DNA of 64,000 bases from Enoplolaimus lenunculus (lineage: Eukaryota > Nematoda > Enoplea > Enoplida > Thoracostomopsidae): NCBI GenBank assembly GCA_030248215.1, contig JASANG010000413.1, positions 44,461 through 108,460 of the forward strand, read 5' to 3'. Position numbers and translations under genes: made by a program. Positions 12,983-25,895 of this stretch are shown piece by piece (position 1 is the stretch's first letter; each line of letters begins with the position of its first letter). The notes below the pieces were generated by a model, which worked only from the letters and a program-made list of their open reading frames with translations, ran no database searches and had not been told where the DNA came from.

Positions 12983-15900
12983 TGAAATAGTTCAACAGCA
13001 TCAGGTTATGCCTTTTTGCGTTGCGGGTAAGAACTATGATTTGAAGGTGGCTAACGGAAATAGCGGTACTATTGTTGGGCAAGAAATAGCGAATGGATCA
13101 GTAACAACGACAACTGTACTCAGTAGTAGCACCGGCAACAGTAGTGGTAGTACAGCTTTGGCGACGGCGACGGCAACTGCTGTTGCGACTGCAAATTCGC
13201 GGTACAAAACTGAACCGTGCCGGCCGTTCGAAGAAACCGGCGTGTGTAAATATGGTGACAAATGCCAGTTTGCACACGGCCCTGCGGAATTGCGCCCACT
13301 ACCGCGTCATCCAAAGTACAAAACGGAAATGTGCAAAACCTTTCATACCACCGGTTATTGCCCGTACGGCTATCGATGCCATTTTGTGCATAGTGAATCG
13401 CCTCGGCTGCGGTATGCAACCCCTGCGCCAACAGGTGGTGGTGGTGGTACAAGCTTCAATGGGGATCGCGATGCGACTGTTGCGTCGAATGATGGAGTAC
13501 CAAATATAGGTGCTGGCGCAGTTGTAGATAATACTAGTGGCAGCATAGGTGTCGCACGTGATCAACATTTGATTATGCCTAAAGGGATGATATCATGCGA
13601 GTGTCGTGGAACCACGTCACCTTTAATGCTAAATGATGTCAACGGTTGTAACGAAAGTAATACGTTGACAACGCCGGCAATGAATGGCGCTGTGGCTGCG
13701 GCTAATTATAGTTTCGCTTTTAACGCCGCGGCCTGTATTACTGCGTCCAGTAATGACTGTCCACCAGGTGGCTATCCAGTTTCGTCTACGTCGTTTGAGA
13801 GACAACAAATGAGCCAAAGCGGGTCTAAGATCAATTGTGATGGGGGCGCCGGTAATAGTAATGTTGTTGGCACGCATGAGTGTAATGATGGTAGTGCGAA
13901 TGGTTTTTCAAGAGCTGGAGATTCTCAAGCACAAACAGGCGGAGATGATGTTGTAAGACAAGCAGTTTCAGACTATATTAGTAGTAATCAAAATTATTTT
14001 CAGTACCAAAATCAACAGTCGCAATTATTTCACAATAACTTTAATTATGCAATTTACAATAATAGCGCTTCTTCGATGGTATCTCACTCGGCGACGGAAA
14101 TTACTGCTGGCGACCAGTATCAGCAACTGCAACCACCACAACAACAACAGCAACAACAAGCAAATTGGTACGAGAATTCACAGACATTTTGCAGTGACAA
14201 CAACAACAATAATAATAGCCGAAGTATTGACACACAAATTCGTAACAAAGAGATGAGAGCGGTATTATTGGCAAGAAATGAGACTGGAAATACTATGATA
14301 ACACCTCCGTGTGATGACGGGTCATATCTACGTCAACAAGAGTTTCAGAACGAGTGGTTACGGTCTGGATACGCATGTTGTGGCGGCGTTAACGTGAGAT
14401 CAAATATAGCAAGAACGCCAACAGGTGTGTTAGACCGATCGCCACTATCTCGGCTACAATTAACGACAACATTTGCGGATGCTAACACAGAGTGTCGTTT
14501 GGGCGGAGGCTACACGGCTACAAGTGCCGCGATAGCAGATGCTACGGGTGGAGGTAGAGCAACAGGTGTTCGTGCGCCGGCAATGATTAATAATAATGCC
14601 GATAATGTACACGTTTATGGTGGTGGTCAAGGCCAAAGTGCTGGAGGGTCAGGCTCGTCTATGTCTAGCTACGATAGCGTTGTTGGGTATTACTGTTGTA
14701 ATAGCAGCAGCGGCGGAAGCGGAAGTGGAGCCAGCCTTGGAGATGGAGACTCGCCAGGGCCGTCGGCGTCGGTGTCTGTTGGTATTGGCGGGGGCGGCAT
14801 TGGTGACGAGTTGACCAGTAACGCGACGGTGCCTGATTTATCGTTGTCTTCTTCGTCGTCGTCGCCTGGAAGCTTTTCGCCAGCGGCGACCAGGTTGCCG
14901 CCAGGTGGTGACGGTAGGGACAATTGTAAAACGTTATTGAAGGACTTGGATCAGATTGGTTGCAACACTGGGGCCCAACAATATATTAAGAGTGATATCA
15001 CCGCTGAGGAACTCGAGCTAATGTCAACGGCTACAATGTTTAATGGCAGTCGACAAAGTGGTGGCGATTGTGATAGCGGGGTGTTTGTGAGCGTGTCAGG
15101 CGCCGGAGAACTTTGTGTCGGCTGTGCTGCTGCTGCTGCCACCTCTGTTTCGGCTACTAGGCCAACAGGATCTGGTTTTTCTTGCTGGTCAAGTCCGCCA
15201 AGCGCTAATTCGGGTCATGGTCGTAGGAGTTGCAGTCAGCGAAATTTCGTCTCGCAATTTGGCGGTTTGAACAATACTGAAAATGTAGCAGGTTGTGGCG
15301 TGGCAGAGCGGTTGCCAACGACAAGCGGTGGAAATCTAGCAGTCTTTAACAACAGACATGATCGAAATTGTTTGCTTATTGACGAGCTTACCGGAATGAT
15401 TACTGCGTCGAAGTTGGAAGCAGGAGGCGAGAGTGTAGCAGGTGCCACCGCAACGACAACAAGCACCGCGTTTCCGTTTCCGCCGGTTCATGAAGATAAT
15501 ACGCAGCAGCAGTTTTTAACGGAGAATTATGTAAAGGTAAGTAGTGGAATTAGTAATGAAGTTTTGTAGTTTTGTTCTGTCGTGTGCTTTCTCTATCTGT
15601 CTCGTCCTAAAATATATTTAAAATCATTTTAGAGTTTACTGTTCGCAGATAGGCAATGTTCACAACTATCAAGCAAAACATTTCCTAGTTGATGATACCA
15701 GGGTGGCACCGAATACACGATTTGACCGAATCCGAATCCAGTGCCAATTTGCCGAATCCGAAACCGAATCCGAATCCTGCATGTTGCAAATTTCAGATAT
15801 AGTGCCAATTTGCAGAATCCGAAACCGAATCCGAATCCTGCATGTTGCAAATTTCAGATATATCTATAATGTGTTTCAGAATATCAAAGCAATGCCAGCC

Positions 15901-17531
15901 GTATAACTTAATATGTTAATATATTTCGTCCCGACGTCAGTTCTGAGATTTCTCACCTGAAATAAAAATATTGATTTTTATAGCAAGGTATTTAAAAAAT
16001 TTATTGCTTAAAAATGAAAAAAAACATATTGCCGAACTTTGTTGGATTCGGCGTTTGGATTCGGCTTTTCCACAACCGAATCCGAACCTCAAATTTTTGC
16101 CGAATCCGAACATTTGTTGCCACCCTGGATGGCACAATTCGCACGAGTAAAGAAAGGTGTGCAATTTTAGTCAGCCCTCAAAGTTTCTACCCGCAACAAA
16201 TTTTGGTTACCTGGCCAATGTTGGTATATATGTTAGAAGTCCTCTTCTTACTCATATACGTAGGTAATCATCATTTGAGTACATTATATTACAGATTTTA
16301 GTGTTTTGTTATGTAATTAGTCAATAAATGTTCTATAAGGGTTGGGCTATCCGTCCGTCAGCCGACCGGCGCGACATCCGTCAGCCGACAGGCGCATTAT
16401 ACCGAGTAGTTACGGTCGACGACGCACGACAACTACAGCGCAACCCTTAGTGCCTTAGTTGTGTTTTCTCGAATACGATGCAACAGAATCTGGAGCATTC
16501 ATGATATGTAAATTTACTCATGATATGTAAATTTGGGCATTATATCAGCCTATCTGTGTACATGTAAACATAAGATAGAGCGAATTGCATTTATTACGTA
16601 TCGTATGCAACACATTCGTATATATATATTTTAGCAGACATGCAACGCCATGTCGATGTCGACACCAAAGCTACAACAACTGCAGCTACAGTCGGATTAC
16701 GACAGACTTCATTTCGCGTCAAGAAGACCCCCAGAAAGCAACACGGATATTGTCGATTCGCTCGCGTCTGATATAGGTAGCTGTGGCAATGTTACCACAG
16801 ACGACGCAGGCGGAAACAATGGCAAAAACCGACATCAATTTCAGAACGGACACCAGTTTCAATTGGACGGAATACAAAATGGCATACCTCAACACAATAA
16901 CAATGACAATGGCTGTTACAGTAGCAGCAGTAGTAGTAGCTTATTGGCGATAAACGGGTTACAGCTAGGAGAACTAGCGACAGAGTCAGTCGCGCCCAAT
17001 GCCGTGGTCGACAGGCGGCTGCCTTCACGTCCAGTCTTGTCCAGTGACAATGGAGGGTTGCCCATTACTGCAGCATCGTTGTCTGCTTCGCTTGCAGCGT
17101 CAGCCGTTGAATCGATGACGGCAAGAAATGGTTACGGTTCAAAGTTTGGCGACAATTATTTGATGGGAAAATTACAGAATAGCAACGAAATGTTTACGTC
17201 AACAAAGGTGTTGCAGGTGCCAGCGACGGATGTCGCGAACGGCAGTGAAAATAATGGAATGTGGCGACGATGTGATCGGTTATCGACTGGCGGTTGCTAT
17301 AGTGATGGGAACATTGTTGATAGTGGAAAGCAACAACTACAACAACAACAACAACTGTCTGACGTGTTTTCTCCTGTGCAGCCGTTGGCTTGTTCAACTG
17401 CAAGTGATTTGTGTAACTCGAAAATAGCTCCAGTCACCGCATCTGCTGCTATATCAACTTGTACAGGCAGTAACAAGCGGTTGCCAATTTTTTCGCGACT
17501 GAGCTCGCAGTCGAGAAGCAATAGTGAATAA
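11844..17531 (+). CDS. Tis11: TIS11/ZFP36 family tandem CCCH zinc-finger mRNA-decay protein (two coding exons)
   Basis: The coding exons are 11844-15536 and 16635-17531 (a CAG at 16635-16637 may be skipped). The donor GTAAGT follows codon 1231 and the acceptor is TTTTAG; both are phase 0. The protein is about 1,529 residues. Two CX8CX5CX3H fingers lie at C459-C468-C474-H478 and C497-C506-C512-H516, each led by (R/K)YKTE and separated by 18 residues. This is the family's RNA-binding module, which binds AU-rich elements in 3' UTRs. The C-terminus [10 protein letters not shown] matches the family's CNOT1-binding motif that recruits the CCR4-NOT deadenylase. What is odd is the size: relatives are usually about 330-450 residues. 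The excess is poly-Thr (residues 9-20), poly-Gln (about 365-380), and Asn-, Ser- and Gly-rich tracts. The start is uncertain: an acceptor-like TTATTTTAG ends at 11816 and is followed by an open in-frame segment, so a small upstream exon may exist, as in vertebrate relatives. Confidence 0.93.
15699..16127. repeat. CAGGGTGGCA-end hAT-type MITE in the TIS11 intron
   Basis: The inverted ends are CAGGGTGGCA and TGCCACCCTG. The flanks GATGATAC (15691-15698) and GATGGCAC (16128-16135) are an 8-bp target duplication with two transitions, as expected for hAT elements. The interior is rich in CCGAATCCGAA and its complement GGATTCGG. It has no coding capacity. Confidence 0.85.
15740..15861 (+). repeat. 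61-bp tandem duplication inside the intronic MITE
   Basis: Units 15740-15800 and 15801-15861 both begin AGTGCCAATTTGC and end TTTCAGATAT. They differ by one obvious base (CCG against CAG). Confidence 0.9.
16336..16449. repeat. AAGGGTTGCGCT-end MITE, copy 2
   Basis: The ends TAAGGGTTGGGCT and AGCGCAACCCTTA are inverted. The GC-rich interior has repeated CCGTCAGCCGAC words. It resembles 4505-4630. Confidence 0.6.
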
Positions 17532-19650
17532 AGTGGCGCTGTGAGTATGTCGAAGAATTGGTAGCGTGAAAAGGGCTACTATGGTAAGTACATTTAAGTT
17601 TATTAACTAGCTAGCTAGTTAGCGGTTTTTGGGCTGGAGTTAGTTAACTACAGTGAAGCTTCAAGCTGGACTGGCTGGATGGGGACATGTGTTACGTACT
17701 AGGAGAGTTGAAAAAACTAAGATTATTAGTTCTTGTTCGGGTGACAAGTAAGTTAGGGGTTGTGGCTGCCTACGTGAATATAGTGGTGCTGTTGTTTTTG
17801 GTGCCTGTTGCTCAGTCCGGCTGTTCTACACTTCCGTTCCACATATATCGTTAAGGCTTAGACTTATGCTTATAATATAAATATAAGCTTATATAAGCCT
17901 TTTCTAAAACCTAAGCCTTTGTGCTGTCGGTATTAGTCTTAGCTGTTGATGATTGCAATGCGCGTTAAAGCGACAACTTTACTATGGTATATATAATATT
18001 TCAGAATCAATGGTCGTGTATTGTTTGATGATGGCGCAAATGATTTTTTGGGGTTTCCGTCAAAGTTTAGTCGCGTTTGATGCTAATCGATCGTCGCTAT
18101 TTCAAGGGCACCACAAACAGTATTATATTACGACACAAAAAACACACATCATCATAATGTATAACAAGTATACGTACGTATATCTATTCTATTCTGTTAC
18201 CATTCTATTGTTTGTTTTGTGTTTTGTATTTTTTCACCAACGTATATATCTGCGTAATGTATGTATAAGAAGACAATGCTTTTCACTTGTTTGACTTTGT
18301 GTATTTTGTTGCTTCATTCATAGCTTTGTTGTCGTTTTGCCAGTATAATTTTTATAATTTTTATACGACTTGAATTTGAAATTCAACCAAACAAATTGAT
18401 AATTAAGTAAGTACGTACTATATATAATGTACAGAATCGCTATATATTTGAATCGAGGTATATTGGTATATAGATATTCTCCGGCTATTAACACAGTTCA
18501 ATTATGTGCCGTAAAATTCCGATGCGTGATGCTCTACGCACCTGACGACCTAGACACAAACTCTTTGTGTTGGTATAAAATGTGAATATTTGTACCTAAA
18601 GGTGACCTTGGTGTCGACACAGCTCTGATTCGTACGTATGTACGTATCGTGTTAGCTTTCTGGACAGTTTCGTAAGTGTGCCGAACTGCCTAATCGGCTT
18701 TTATTGCTATTGTCAAATTGACTACGTAATCGCCGTTAATATTATGGCTAAAAAGTGCAAGTCTGATGATGGTTATTTTCTAAAAAATTTGAGAAATGTT
18801 CAGTTCTGCTTTGCACCCTGGAAGCCACGTGAAATTTTATTCTTACATACAATTACTGTGACGATTCAGTGTATGGTAAATTAATGTGTATATAAATAAT
18901 TTTAAATTATATATAAAAATTATATATGCCTAATATATAAATACAATGTCATGTCATATTTTCGTATAATGTATGAGTTAACTAAGTTTGCCTAGTGTGG
19001 GCACTTACTTATACGCTGCCCCAACAAGTTAAATTGAAGTTATGCCAGATAAAATTTAAAAAATTTCAAAAACCATGAGTGGATGTGTACAAAAGCGCTT
19101 TGGTATATTCAGTTCTTGAGGATATAAGCCAATTATTGTTTTTTCTTGCGGTATTTTTAAGTTTGAAGTTTAGCATATTTGTGTCTTTTTGCAAGAAAAT
19201 CTTCCAATAATTTGATGCCGATGATTTTCCAGAATGTGAATTTTAATGAAACCCTGACAAATATAATATTATGGTTTGATCATCTGTCATGATATTCTAG
19301 TTAGACAATTTGTATCAATTGGTCTATGCCAAGTAGTAATGGGTTTGAATCGCAATTTGGCATACCACATACCTACGTATATATATATTATGACAGTTTG
19401 TGTTGTGTGCATTATGCGTATATACTTTGGTTGCATTTATTTTGCCTTTGTTACATGCATATCGCAAGTAGTATTAGGTACGTAAATCATTCATATCGGC
19501 AAGCATACAACGATAGTGTGAATCAATACGTAATACCTGACGTCCTGTATACTTTACAATAACCGCATTTATTTTTAACCGAGGTTATGTATTTTTTTTA
19601 CACATTGACTGTGTAACATTTTTGTGTAATATATACGTATAACGTGTATA

Positions 19651-19916
19651 TATATGTCGTAGGCCAATCTGCTATTCTGAGCAAATAGCAGGTTGGCCTA
19701 GGCCAAATAGCTATTATAAGAGACAGCAAAACAACAGTGATGTAAAACTAACGCTGATTGGTTAACGGTGTTGCGTCTGTCCGTATAATCAAATCTGATC
19801 GGTCTATAAGTTTAATAGCAGTTTAGTCTAAGGCGCAACTGCTATTACGCAAAATAGCATTTGGCCTAGGCCAATAGGTAATTGGGCCTGAACAGCAGAT
19901 TAGCCTAGGACATGTA
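19651..19916 (+). repeat. GGCCAATCTGCTATT palindromic MITE, long copy
   Basis: The left end reads GTCGTAGGCCAATCTGCTAT and the right end is its inverse (CAGCAGATTAGCCTAGGAC). It is about 266 bp. An internal unit with CTAACGCTGATTGGTTAACG is shared with copies at about 0.37-0.47 kb and 31.08-31.15 kb, which shows that the longer form is a real family member. Confidence 0.7.
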
Positions 19917-21120
19917 CATACTGTTTTAAGTATGGGCGCTGCCAGTATCTTTTACCTAGGTAGATAAGAAGAGCGTGCTTGTTGGTTCAGTGAACAAAAA
20001 TATGAAATGAGCCGTTGTAGCAAAGCTATTGTTTGGGGAACCTATGGAAGTGCAGGATTGACTTTTGCACAACTTCTGTCTGCTGGCGCTCATGGTGTCA
20101 TAGTATATATATGTTTCTTTAATGACCATGGATCATATCGAGGTCTTCATGTTTTTGCTTATGAATATATATGTATATATCCGTATCAGGTTTCCAACAG
20201 ATTGCAGAAGTAAGAAAAGGAATTCATTTTTAGTCGAACTGGAATTGCGAATACGAATATTGTTGTACCACAGAATTATACATTGCTGATTGGTTATCAA
20301 GTGTGAATAAAGTATGTTACTCATCGACTTTTTATGCGTGTTCGTTAACCAGTTTTCCTGAGTTGTACAAAAAAATATGCGTTGAATAAATTAAAATATG
20401 CAGGCAGGCGTGGTATGAAGTGGAACTTGAACAAAATTTTTCAGTTGTCAATTTATGTTTTCAAATACTACTTATACGTATTATGCACAATTTGCCACGA
20501 AACCGTTTAAATTCGCCGTTTCTGCGTCGTTCAACTCCAGAACAGGAATTGAACTTTTATACGTACTGTAGTTCCGAACGGTACAATGAATAATTCCGGT
20601 CGAACCCGAATACGTTATATACGTATTATATGTTGTTTAAGTGAGCGTTGTTTAACTTGTGAACTGCCACTGCTTTTTTTATGAAATAAACAATATATAT
20701 ACTTACGTACGTAAAACCACAAACAGGCTTCAGTTTAAAGAGGAAAAGTTTCTATAAATGCGCATTTTCTCACTTGAGTTATTGATCTCTTTGCACATTT
20801 TGGACGGAAATCACCAAATTGTACCTACGTATATATACTGACTGCTGGCAAACTCTACTTATCTGGCAAGTTCAAATCTGTATTGAAAACTTCTGCCGTG
20901 ACTTAAATTAAAGCTACACAAGTAGTGTCGACTTGAGTCGAAAATTGAACTTAAGAGTCATGTGTCTGCAAGACGACCACAGCCAATATTATAAGTATTG
21001 AAATTTTGGAAGCCCACACAAATTGGCTCACATATTCATGCGTTGTTACGTAATGGTCGCTTCATTTTGCATTACACCGTTGTGGCCTTAATTGTTGTTG
21101 TTTCGTCTGTTGCTTATTTG

Positions 21121-21684
21121 GGTCTTTTCGGTTATCCCCCCAGTCGGCGTTCGCCCAAAAACATCTGATTTTGAACTTTTTTGTATATTTGAACTACCTA
21201 TAAACGACGGTGACCATTTCGCACCCAAATTTGAGAATTTTTGAAAAAAATTCGATTTTTTAAATTCTCGACGTCCTCCCGTGGGACCGAAGAATTGTTT
21301 TGTCAAATAGTTAGACAAATTATGTATCATTCAACACAGAATCACTGTTGGATAACGGGTTATGGTCAAATAACTTATTTGGCACTGTCCAAAATAGCTA
21401 GCAGCGCACCAAATGAGTTCTTTAACCATTTCGCAAATTCTTTGATAGTGGAAAATTTAACACTATTCGTCTCAGCTCTACAAACTGCGTCGAATGGTAT
21501 ATAATTTGTCCACTTTTTGACAAAACCTGTTTTCTCGGGACCTTGAAATCGAATTTTTTAAAAATTTACATTTGTGTATGTCGTGATTATGGTAGCTCAC
21601 GACAAGAACAAATAAGCGCAAAATTTTCAAAATCAGATTAGTTTTGTCGAACGTTGTTGGCTTGGGGGCATAACCGAAAAGATC
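21121..21684. repeat. Palindromic element with GGTCTTTTCGGTTAT ends, holding a second MITE
   Basis: The left end GGTCTTTTCGGTTATCCCCC mirrors the right end GGGGGCATAACCGAAAAGATC. Further in, AAAAAATTCGATTTTTT and GGGACCGAAGAATTGTTTTG mirror CAAAACCTGTTTTCTCGGGA and AATCGAATTTTTT. The centre is occupied by another MITE (21318-21508). It is non-coding. Confidence 0.65.
21318..21508 (-). repeat. ATTCGACGCAG-end MITE, copy 2 (nested)
   Basis: The right part reads AACTGCGTCGAATGGTAT and the left TATCATTCAACACAG. Its reverse complement follows 1089-1312 through GTTAAATTTTCC, AACTC and GTTATTTGAC. It lies in the centre of a larger palindromic element. Confidence 0.6.
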
Positions 21685-24600
21685 TGTTTATTTACCAAAA
21701 CTGACAGTCGTTTCCATGCACAGTTTCAACTACGAGTATGTGTGTACAGTATTTAGTGGTAGTAGTAAGTAGTAAAAGTAGTCTGGGCTTGTATTCTCAA
21801 ATGTTAACACTTATCACCAGTCATTTACGTATAGGTTTTCAAACAAACTGCCACAACTACAGCAGTCAAACTCAGCATACACGAAAGCATCAAATCAGAT
21901 GCAACAAATGCACCATGTTTTGAAACTATCGAGTGGTTTAATTCGCGAAAATAACAGTACAAAAGAACCTATCACCAACAAGTGATAGGTTAATATATAC
22001 AATACTCAACCAGGTGCTACATACATTTGAGAATATGGGCACTGGTTAGCGTGCAGAGATAGTCGTAGTACGTATATACGTATTTATCAGGGATGGGTTT
22101 ACTTCGCGCCTATTGGTTTCTTTGCTTACGCTCAGTTTGGCATCTGTACTTGTTACGCCGCCAGCCGCATATAAGCTTAAGCAAATGCAATCCTAAGCAG
22201 TACTACTTACGTATGCCAAAATCGGAAAATTGACAAAATATGAGCGAGCTGATCAGTGTACAAGACCATGTCAGCTTTGCGCATTTAGCGCAATAAGTGG
22301 TTTTTAAGTTTTTTGACATTGGTGCAATGATTTTTAATTGCACATATCAATGGAGTTGGGCTCTTGGTTTTAATGGATTTTGTTTGTTCGTTTGTTTTCC
22401 CTCTGCCTCATCCCTGGCTGGTATACGTGCATATACATTAGTTTAGTAGTGGTAGTAGTAGCAATAGTATATACATAATACAGTGTTTTGTATTTTCATT
22501 ATTTATAAACCCACAAGCGACGTGAGATTAAGTGACACATTGGTCGTTATGTGTTAGCTGTCTGTACGTATATTATGTAGTAACACTATACTGGTTTGCA
22601 GTTGTGCACTGTTTTCCCTGAATCTTTGGCCTAAACCTAATGCTGAGTGTAAGTTACGTAGGTATGTATGCTAAAATAAATTTCGAGAGCTGCTAGAAGG
22701 TGTCCTAGAGCCAATATAGATAAGACACTTGCCGTGTGCTGTTTAATTTTGCAGTTAATAGGTGTAAAAAGATAGCTTAATTCATATAAGTAGATTTTGA
22801 CTGCGAGAAGCATGCATTAAATAATTAACTGATTTTTAACCACATATTATTCCATTTCCAAGCAGTTTCGCACGCTTAAGCGAAAACATTGTGTACATAT
22901 ACGTATCTACGTATATACGTATTGGTAGTGGCCTAAGTGTTTAAGAAAAACCAAAGTTTCAATCAACAACAACGAAATTCAACTGCGACAGGAACAGGAA
23001 CAGGAATTTGCGTTTTCGAATGGCAAAATTGTGACTTGAGCTACTTTTCTAGCGATTGCATCTTCAAGTTTTACGCATCTCACTATTTAATTTGACAACT
23101 TATTAACATACGTAAGTAATTGAACTGATTGCAAAAAACATTCATTTCAAAATAATTGTTTGAAATTAAAATTGTTCTAGAGAACTCTGAATGAAATTAT
23201 TGAAAGGAACAACAATTCCTATAAAATTATAAATTGCAATGGTTTAGGGGTTTAGGGATGAGCGTATATGGTGATGTATATAATTTACGTAGTACATAAT
23301 CCTGTCGGTTCTTTAAGCATCGTGTATTAAAATTCAAATCGGCAACAGTTCGGCTAAATATGAAAATAAGAATCGAATCGGCATCATCAAAAAATATTGG
23401 TATCGGCACAGCACTAAAGTTCTAAGTTCGCAAAACAGTAAAAATATCCATTTCATGTTGTGTTTTTTATAGTTTTTGTATTTTTCAAATAAATCTTTAT
23501 GCTTTTTCAATATCTCTGCTCGTAATTATTACGTAATTACGAAATTTTATAATTTCACAGGAAACTTTTATTCATCAGCCATCACTTACTTTAATAATAC
23601 AGTCATACGTACATTTGCTGCATCCTCGAGTGCTGGTCTCGGTTCCGTTGTGCGGCGTTGACTGCTCTATACGTCACGCATAGTAACAATACTCTGATTT
23701 GACCTTGTACGCTTCCTCGCCTTCTTTTCGTTATGTCCAGGGATTGACGTAACTTAGACTAGTGATTAGGTTTAGGTTTAGGTTTAATCATGTGGGTTAT
23801 GTGTATACGTATTTGCTTTTGCCTATGTACCTGCTTATTTGCGTATTTTAACGAGTATGTACTTATCATACGTACGTATGTAAATAAGCGGAACTGGATA
23901 TTGCCGCATGAAACAAGACTTCAGGTGGAAGCATTTATTTGTTAAAGTTTTGTAAGCCGCGTGTGTTTTTTTATTTTGTCAAAGATTTATTTCTTACCTC
24001 AACTAAGTTAAAATACTATGAGCGTTTCTGCTACGAAAAAAATTGGTAAATATTTAAGCTACGTATATACGCAGTTTAACCTGGCGTGGTCGCTCTTGTA
24101 CTCCTACGGTTATCATCTGTTGTGGTTTGTTGCATTTACTGTTAGCGTGAACACTATATATTGTATTTATCTAATGCTATTTTTATTTAAATTAAATATA
24201 ATATACATCATCTTATGTGTAGATGTACGCGTGTTTTACAATAATTATAGGAAATCGTTGAATAATTTAAACCTTAATCAATCAGGTAATGTGTAAACGT
24301 ACCATTTTCCGTCACATAATTAATATGCGTATTAATTTCAAGATTTTTTAAAAAAAATTCTGTTTAAAGTTTTGAAGTCAAATCCTCTCGGCCCTTACGC
24401 ATAGTAACCGAGTGGTGTTTTGAAATGCAGCAATTTGGTCAGGTAGTACTCGCTTCGCTCGCAAGTTTTTTTTCATTGTTGTACGTCGTGCGGCCTTGTT
24501 TTTGAAAAGTTTCCCATCCGCCATTGTCATTAGCAACCAAGTTTACCATTTTTTCGATCAAGGCACTATATATATACGTTACGTTTAAATATTTTATTTA

Positions 24601-25815
24601 GCGCTACGTTATCTGTTTCACAGTGTTGCTTTTGGTTTTTTGTTGTCTTGTATATTTAATAATCGACGCTTGTGTTTTACGTATACGTATATATCCTGTT
24701 CATTCACATTAATTGCATAATTGCACTCTGCTGTGCAGTAGATATATAGTTATCGCTTTACCTCATACATATATCAGCGTCAAGATCACACCTTGTTGAA
24801 CGTGAGGTTTCGGCAATTTTCGGCACTGGTATGTTGAGTCACTATTTCGATATGGCAGGTTAAAATTTCATACTAATAATAAATACAAAGTATGGTCACT
24901 TGAAAGTTCGCTGAAAAAACACACCGGGATTTCTTGCCAGAACCGGAACTCCAGTTGCACACTGGAAGATTGTTGACAATATTATTGCAAATTTGATCGA
25001 AACATTGACAGTTTGTTAATTGTCGTATTTGGAATAATTTCTGCATATTATTTTAGTATAACATCCTGTGGTTATTCATGTACCAACTTTCAATTACAAA
25101 CTCAAAGAAGAAAACTACAAGATTTTGCTAGGGGGGATATACCTACTTGTGCAAATGTTTATGTACTTACGTCCCTAATTTATATAATTTAATGCGCTTC
25201 TTAGTTGCTAGTATCTAGTTTTCTCGCTATCTATAATAATCTATATATATTATGCACATAATTATTTATATATTACACATATATGTTATCCGTAATATAT
25301 TAGAATAGCAAGTTACTGAACTGTGTAAATATACCGTATATATATTTGACTAAATTTATTTGTTGGCATCTGTAACTCGTCGTTCGCCATAATTTGTCTT
25401 CCCACAACGGTACGTATCGTGTTAAACTGTCGACTTTTTTGGCAGGTAATCATCCGTAGTTGTAAAATTTTTAGAAGCTATTTTTCTTTGTTTTGTTGCG
25501 CGAAATTTGTAGGCTGCCATGTTGAACAGTGCGTAGTTATTCGTTTCAACTAACCCAAGTTTTGATTTTGAAAGCATTGATTTTGGTTGGGGTTACATGG
25601 ACTATAAGAATTTAATTTTTAGTAACTACCTAATTTTAGTAACTACCTAACCCATGTTACAGTATATATATTTCAGGTTTTGTAAGGTTTAATGTGAAAA
25701 AATGTGGTTTTCCTACTGTACGGAATCAAATGATTTTTGTGTAGCACTGGTCTTTTGGTTAAATTTGAATTGGCTGGTTGCGTTGAATTTGTTGCGGCGT
25801 TTGGTTTCGGTTAAA

Positions 25816-25895
25816 TTGAGGGTGCAACCGGAATTCCGGTTCCGGCATTTTTTCACCTTCCGGTTCCGGTAAATTGTAATTCCGGTTGCACCCTG
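25816..25895. repeat. 80-bp minimal CAGGGTGCAACCGG-group MITE
   Basis: The left end GAGGGTGCAACCGGAATTCC and right end GGAATT-like AATTCCGGTTGCACCCTG are inverted. Only the subterminal text of the 340-bp form remains, so this is an internal deletion derivative. The flanks GTTAAATT and GTAAATTA look like an 8-bp target duplication with one indel. Confidence 0.75.

Larger units (their letters stand above)
15537..16634 (+). other. TIS11 intron carrying two MITEs
   Basis: This is a GT...AG intron of about 1.1 kb between two phase-0 codons. It holds a 429-bp CAGGGTGGCA element and a 114-bp AAGGGTTG element, so about half of it is transposon-derived. If the intron is retained, translation continues ten codons past the donor and stops at 15569. 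That would give a 1,241-residue form with both zinc fingers but without the CNOT1-binding end. Confidence 0.8.

Noticed and set aside
11791-15466. Long open frames antisense to TIS11
   Set aside because: They are low-complexity shadows (poly-Leu, Ser and Val) of the CAA/CAG and ACA repeats on the coding strand and have no domains.
17527-17532. AATAAA as the TIS11 poly(A) signal
   Set aside because: It overlaps the stop codon itself. A real signal should lie further downstream in a 3' UTR.
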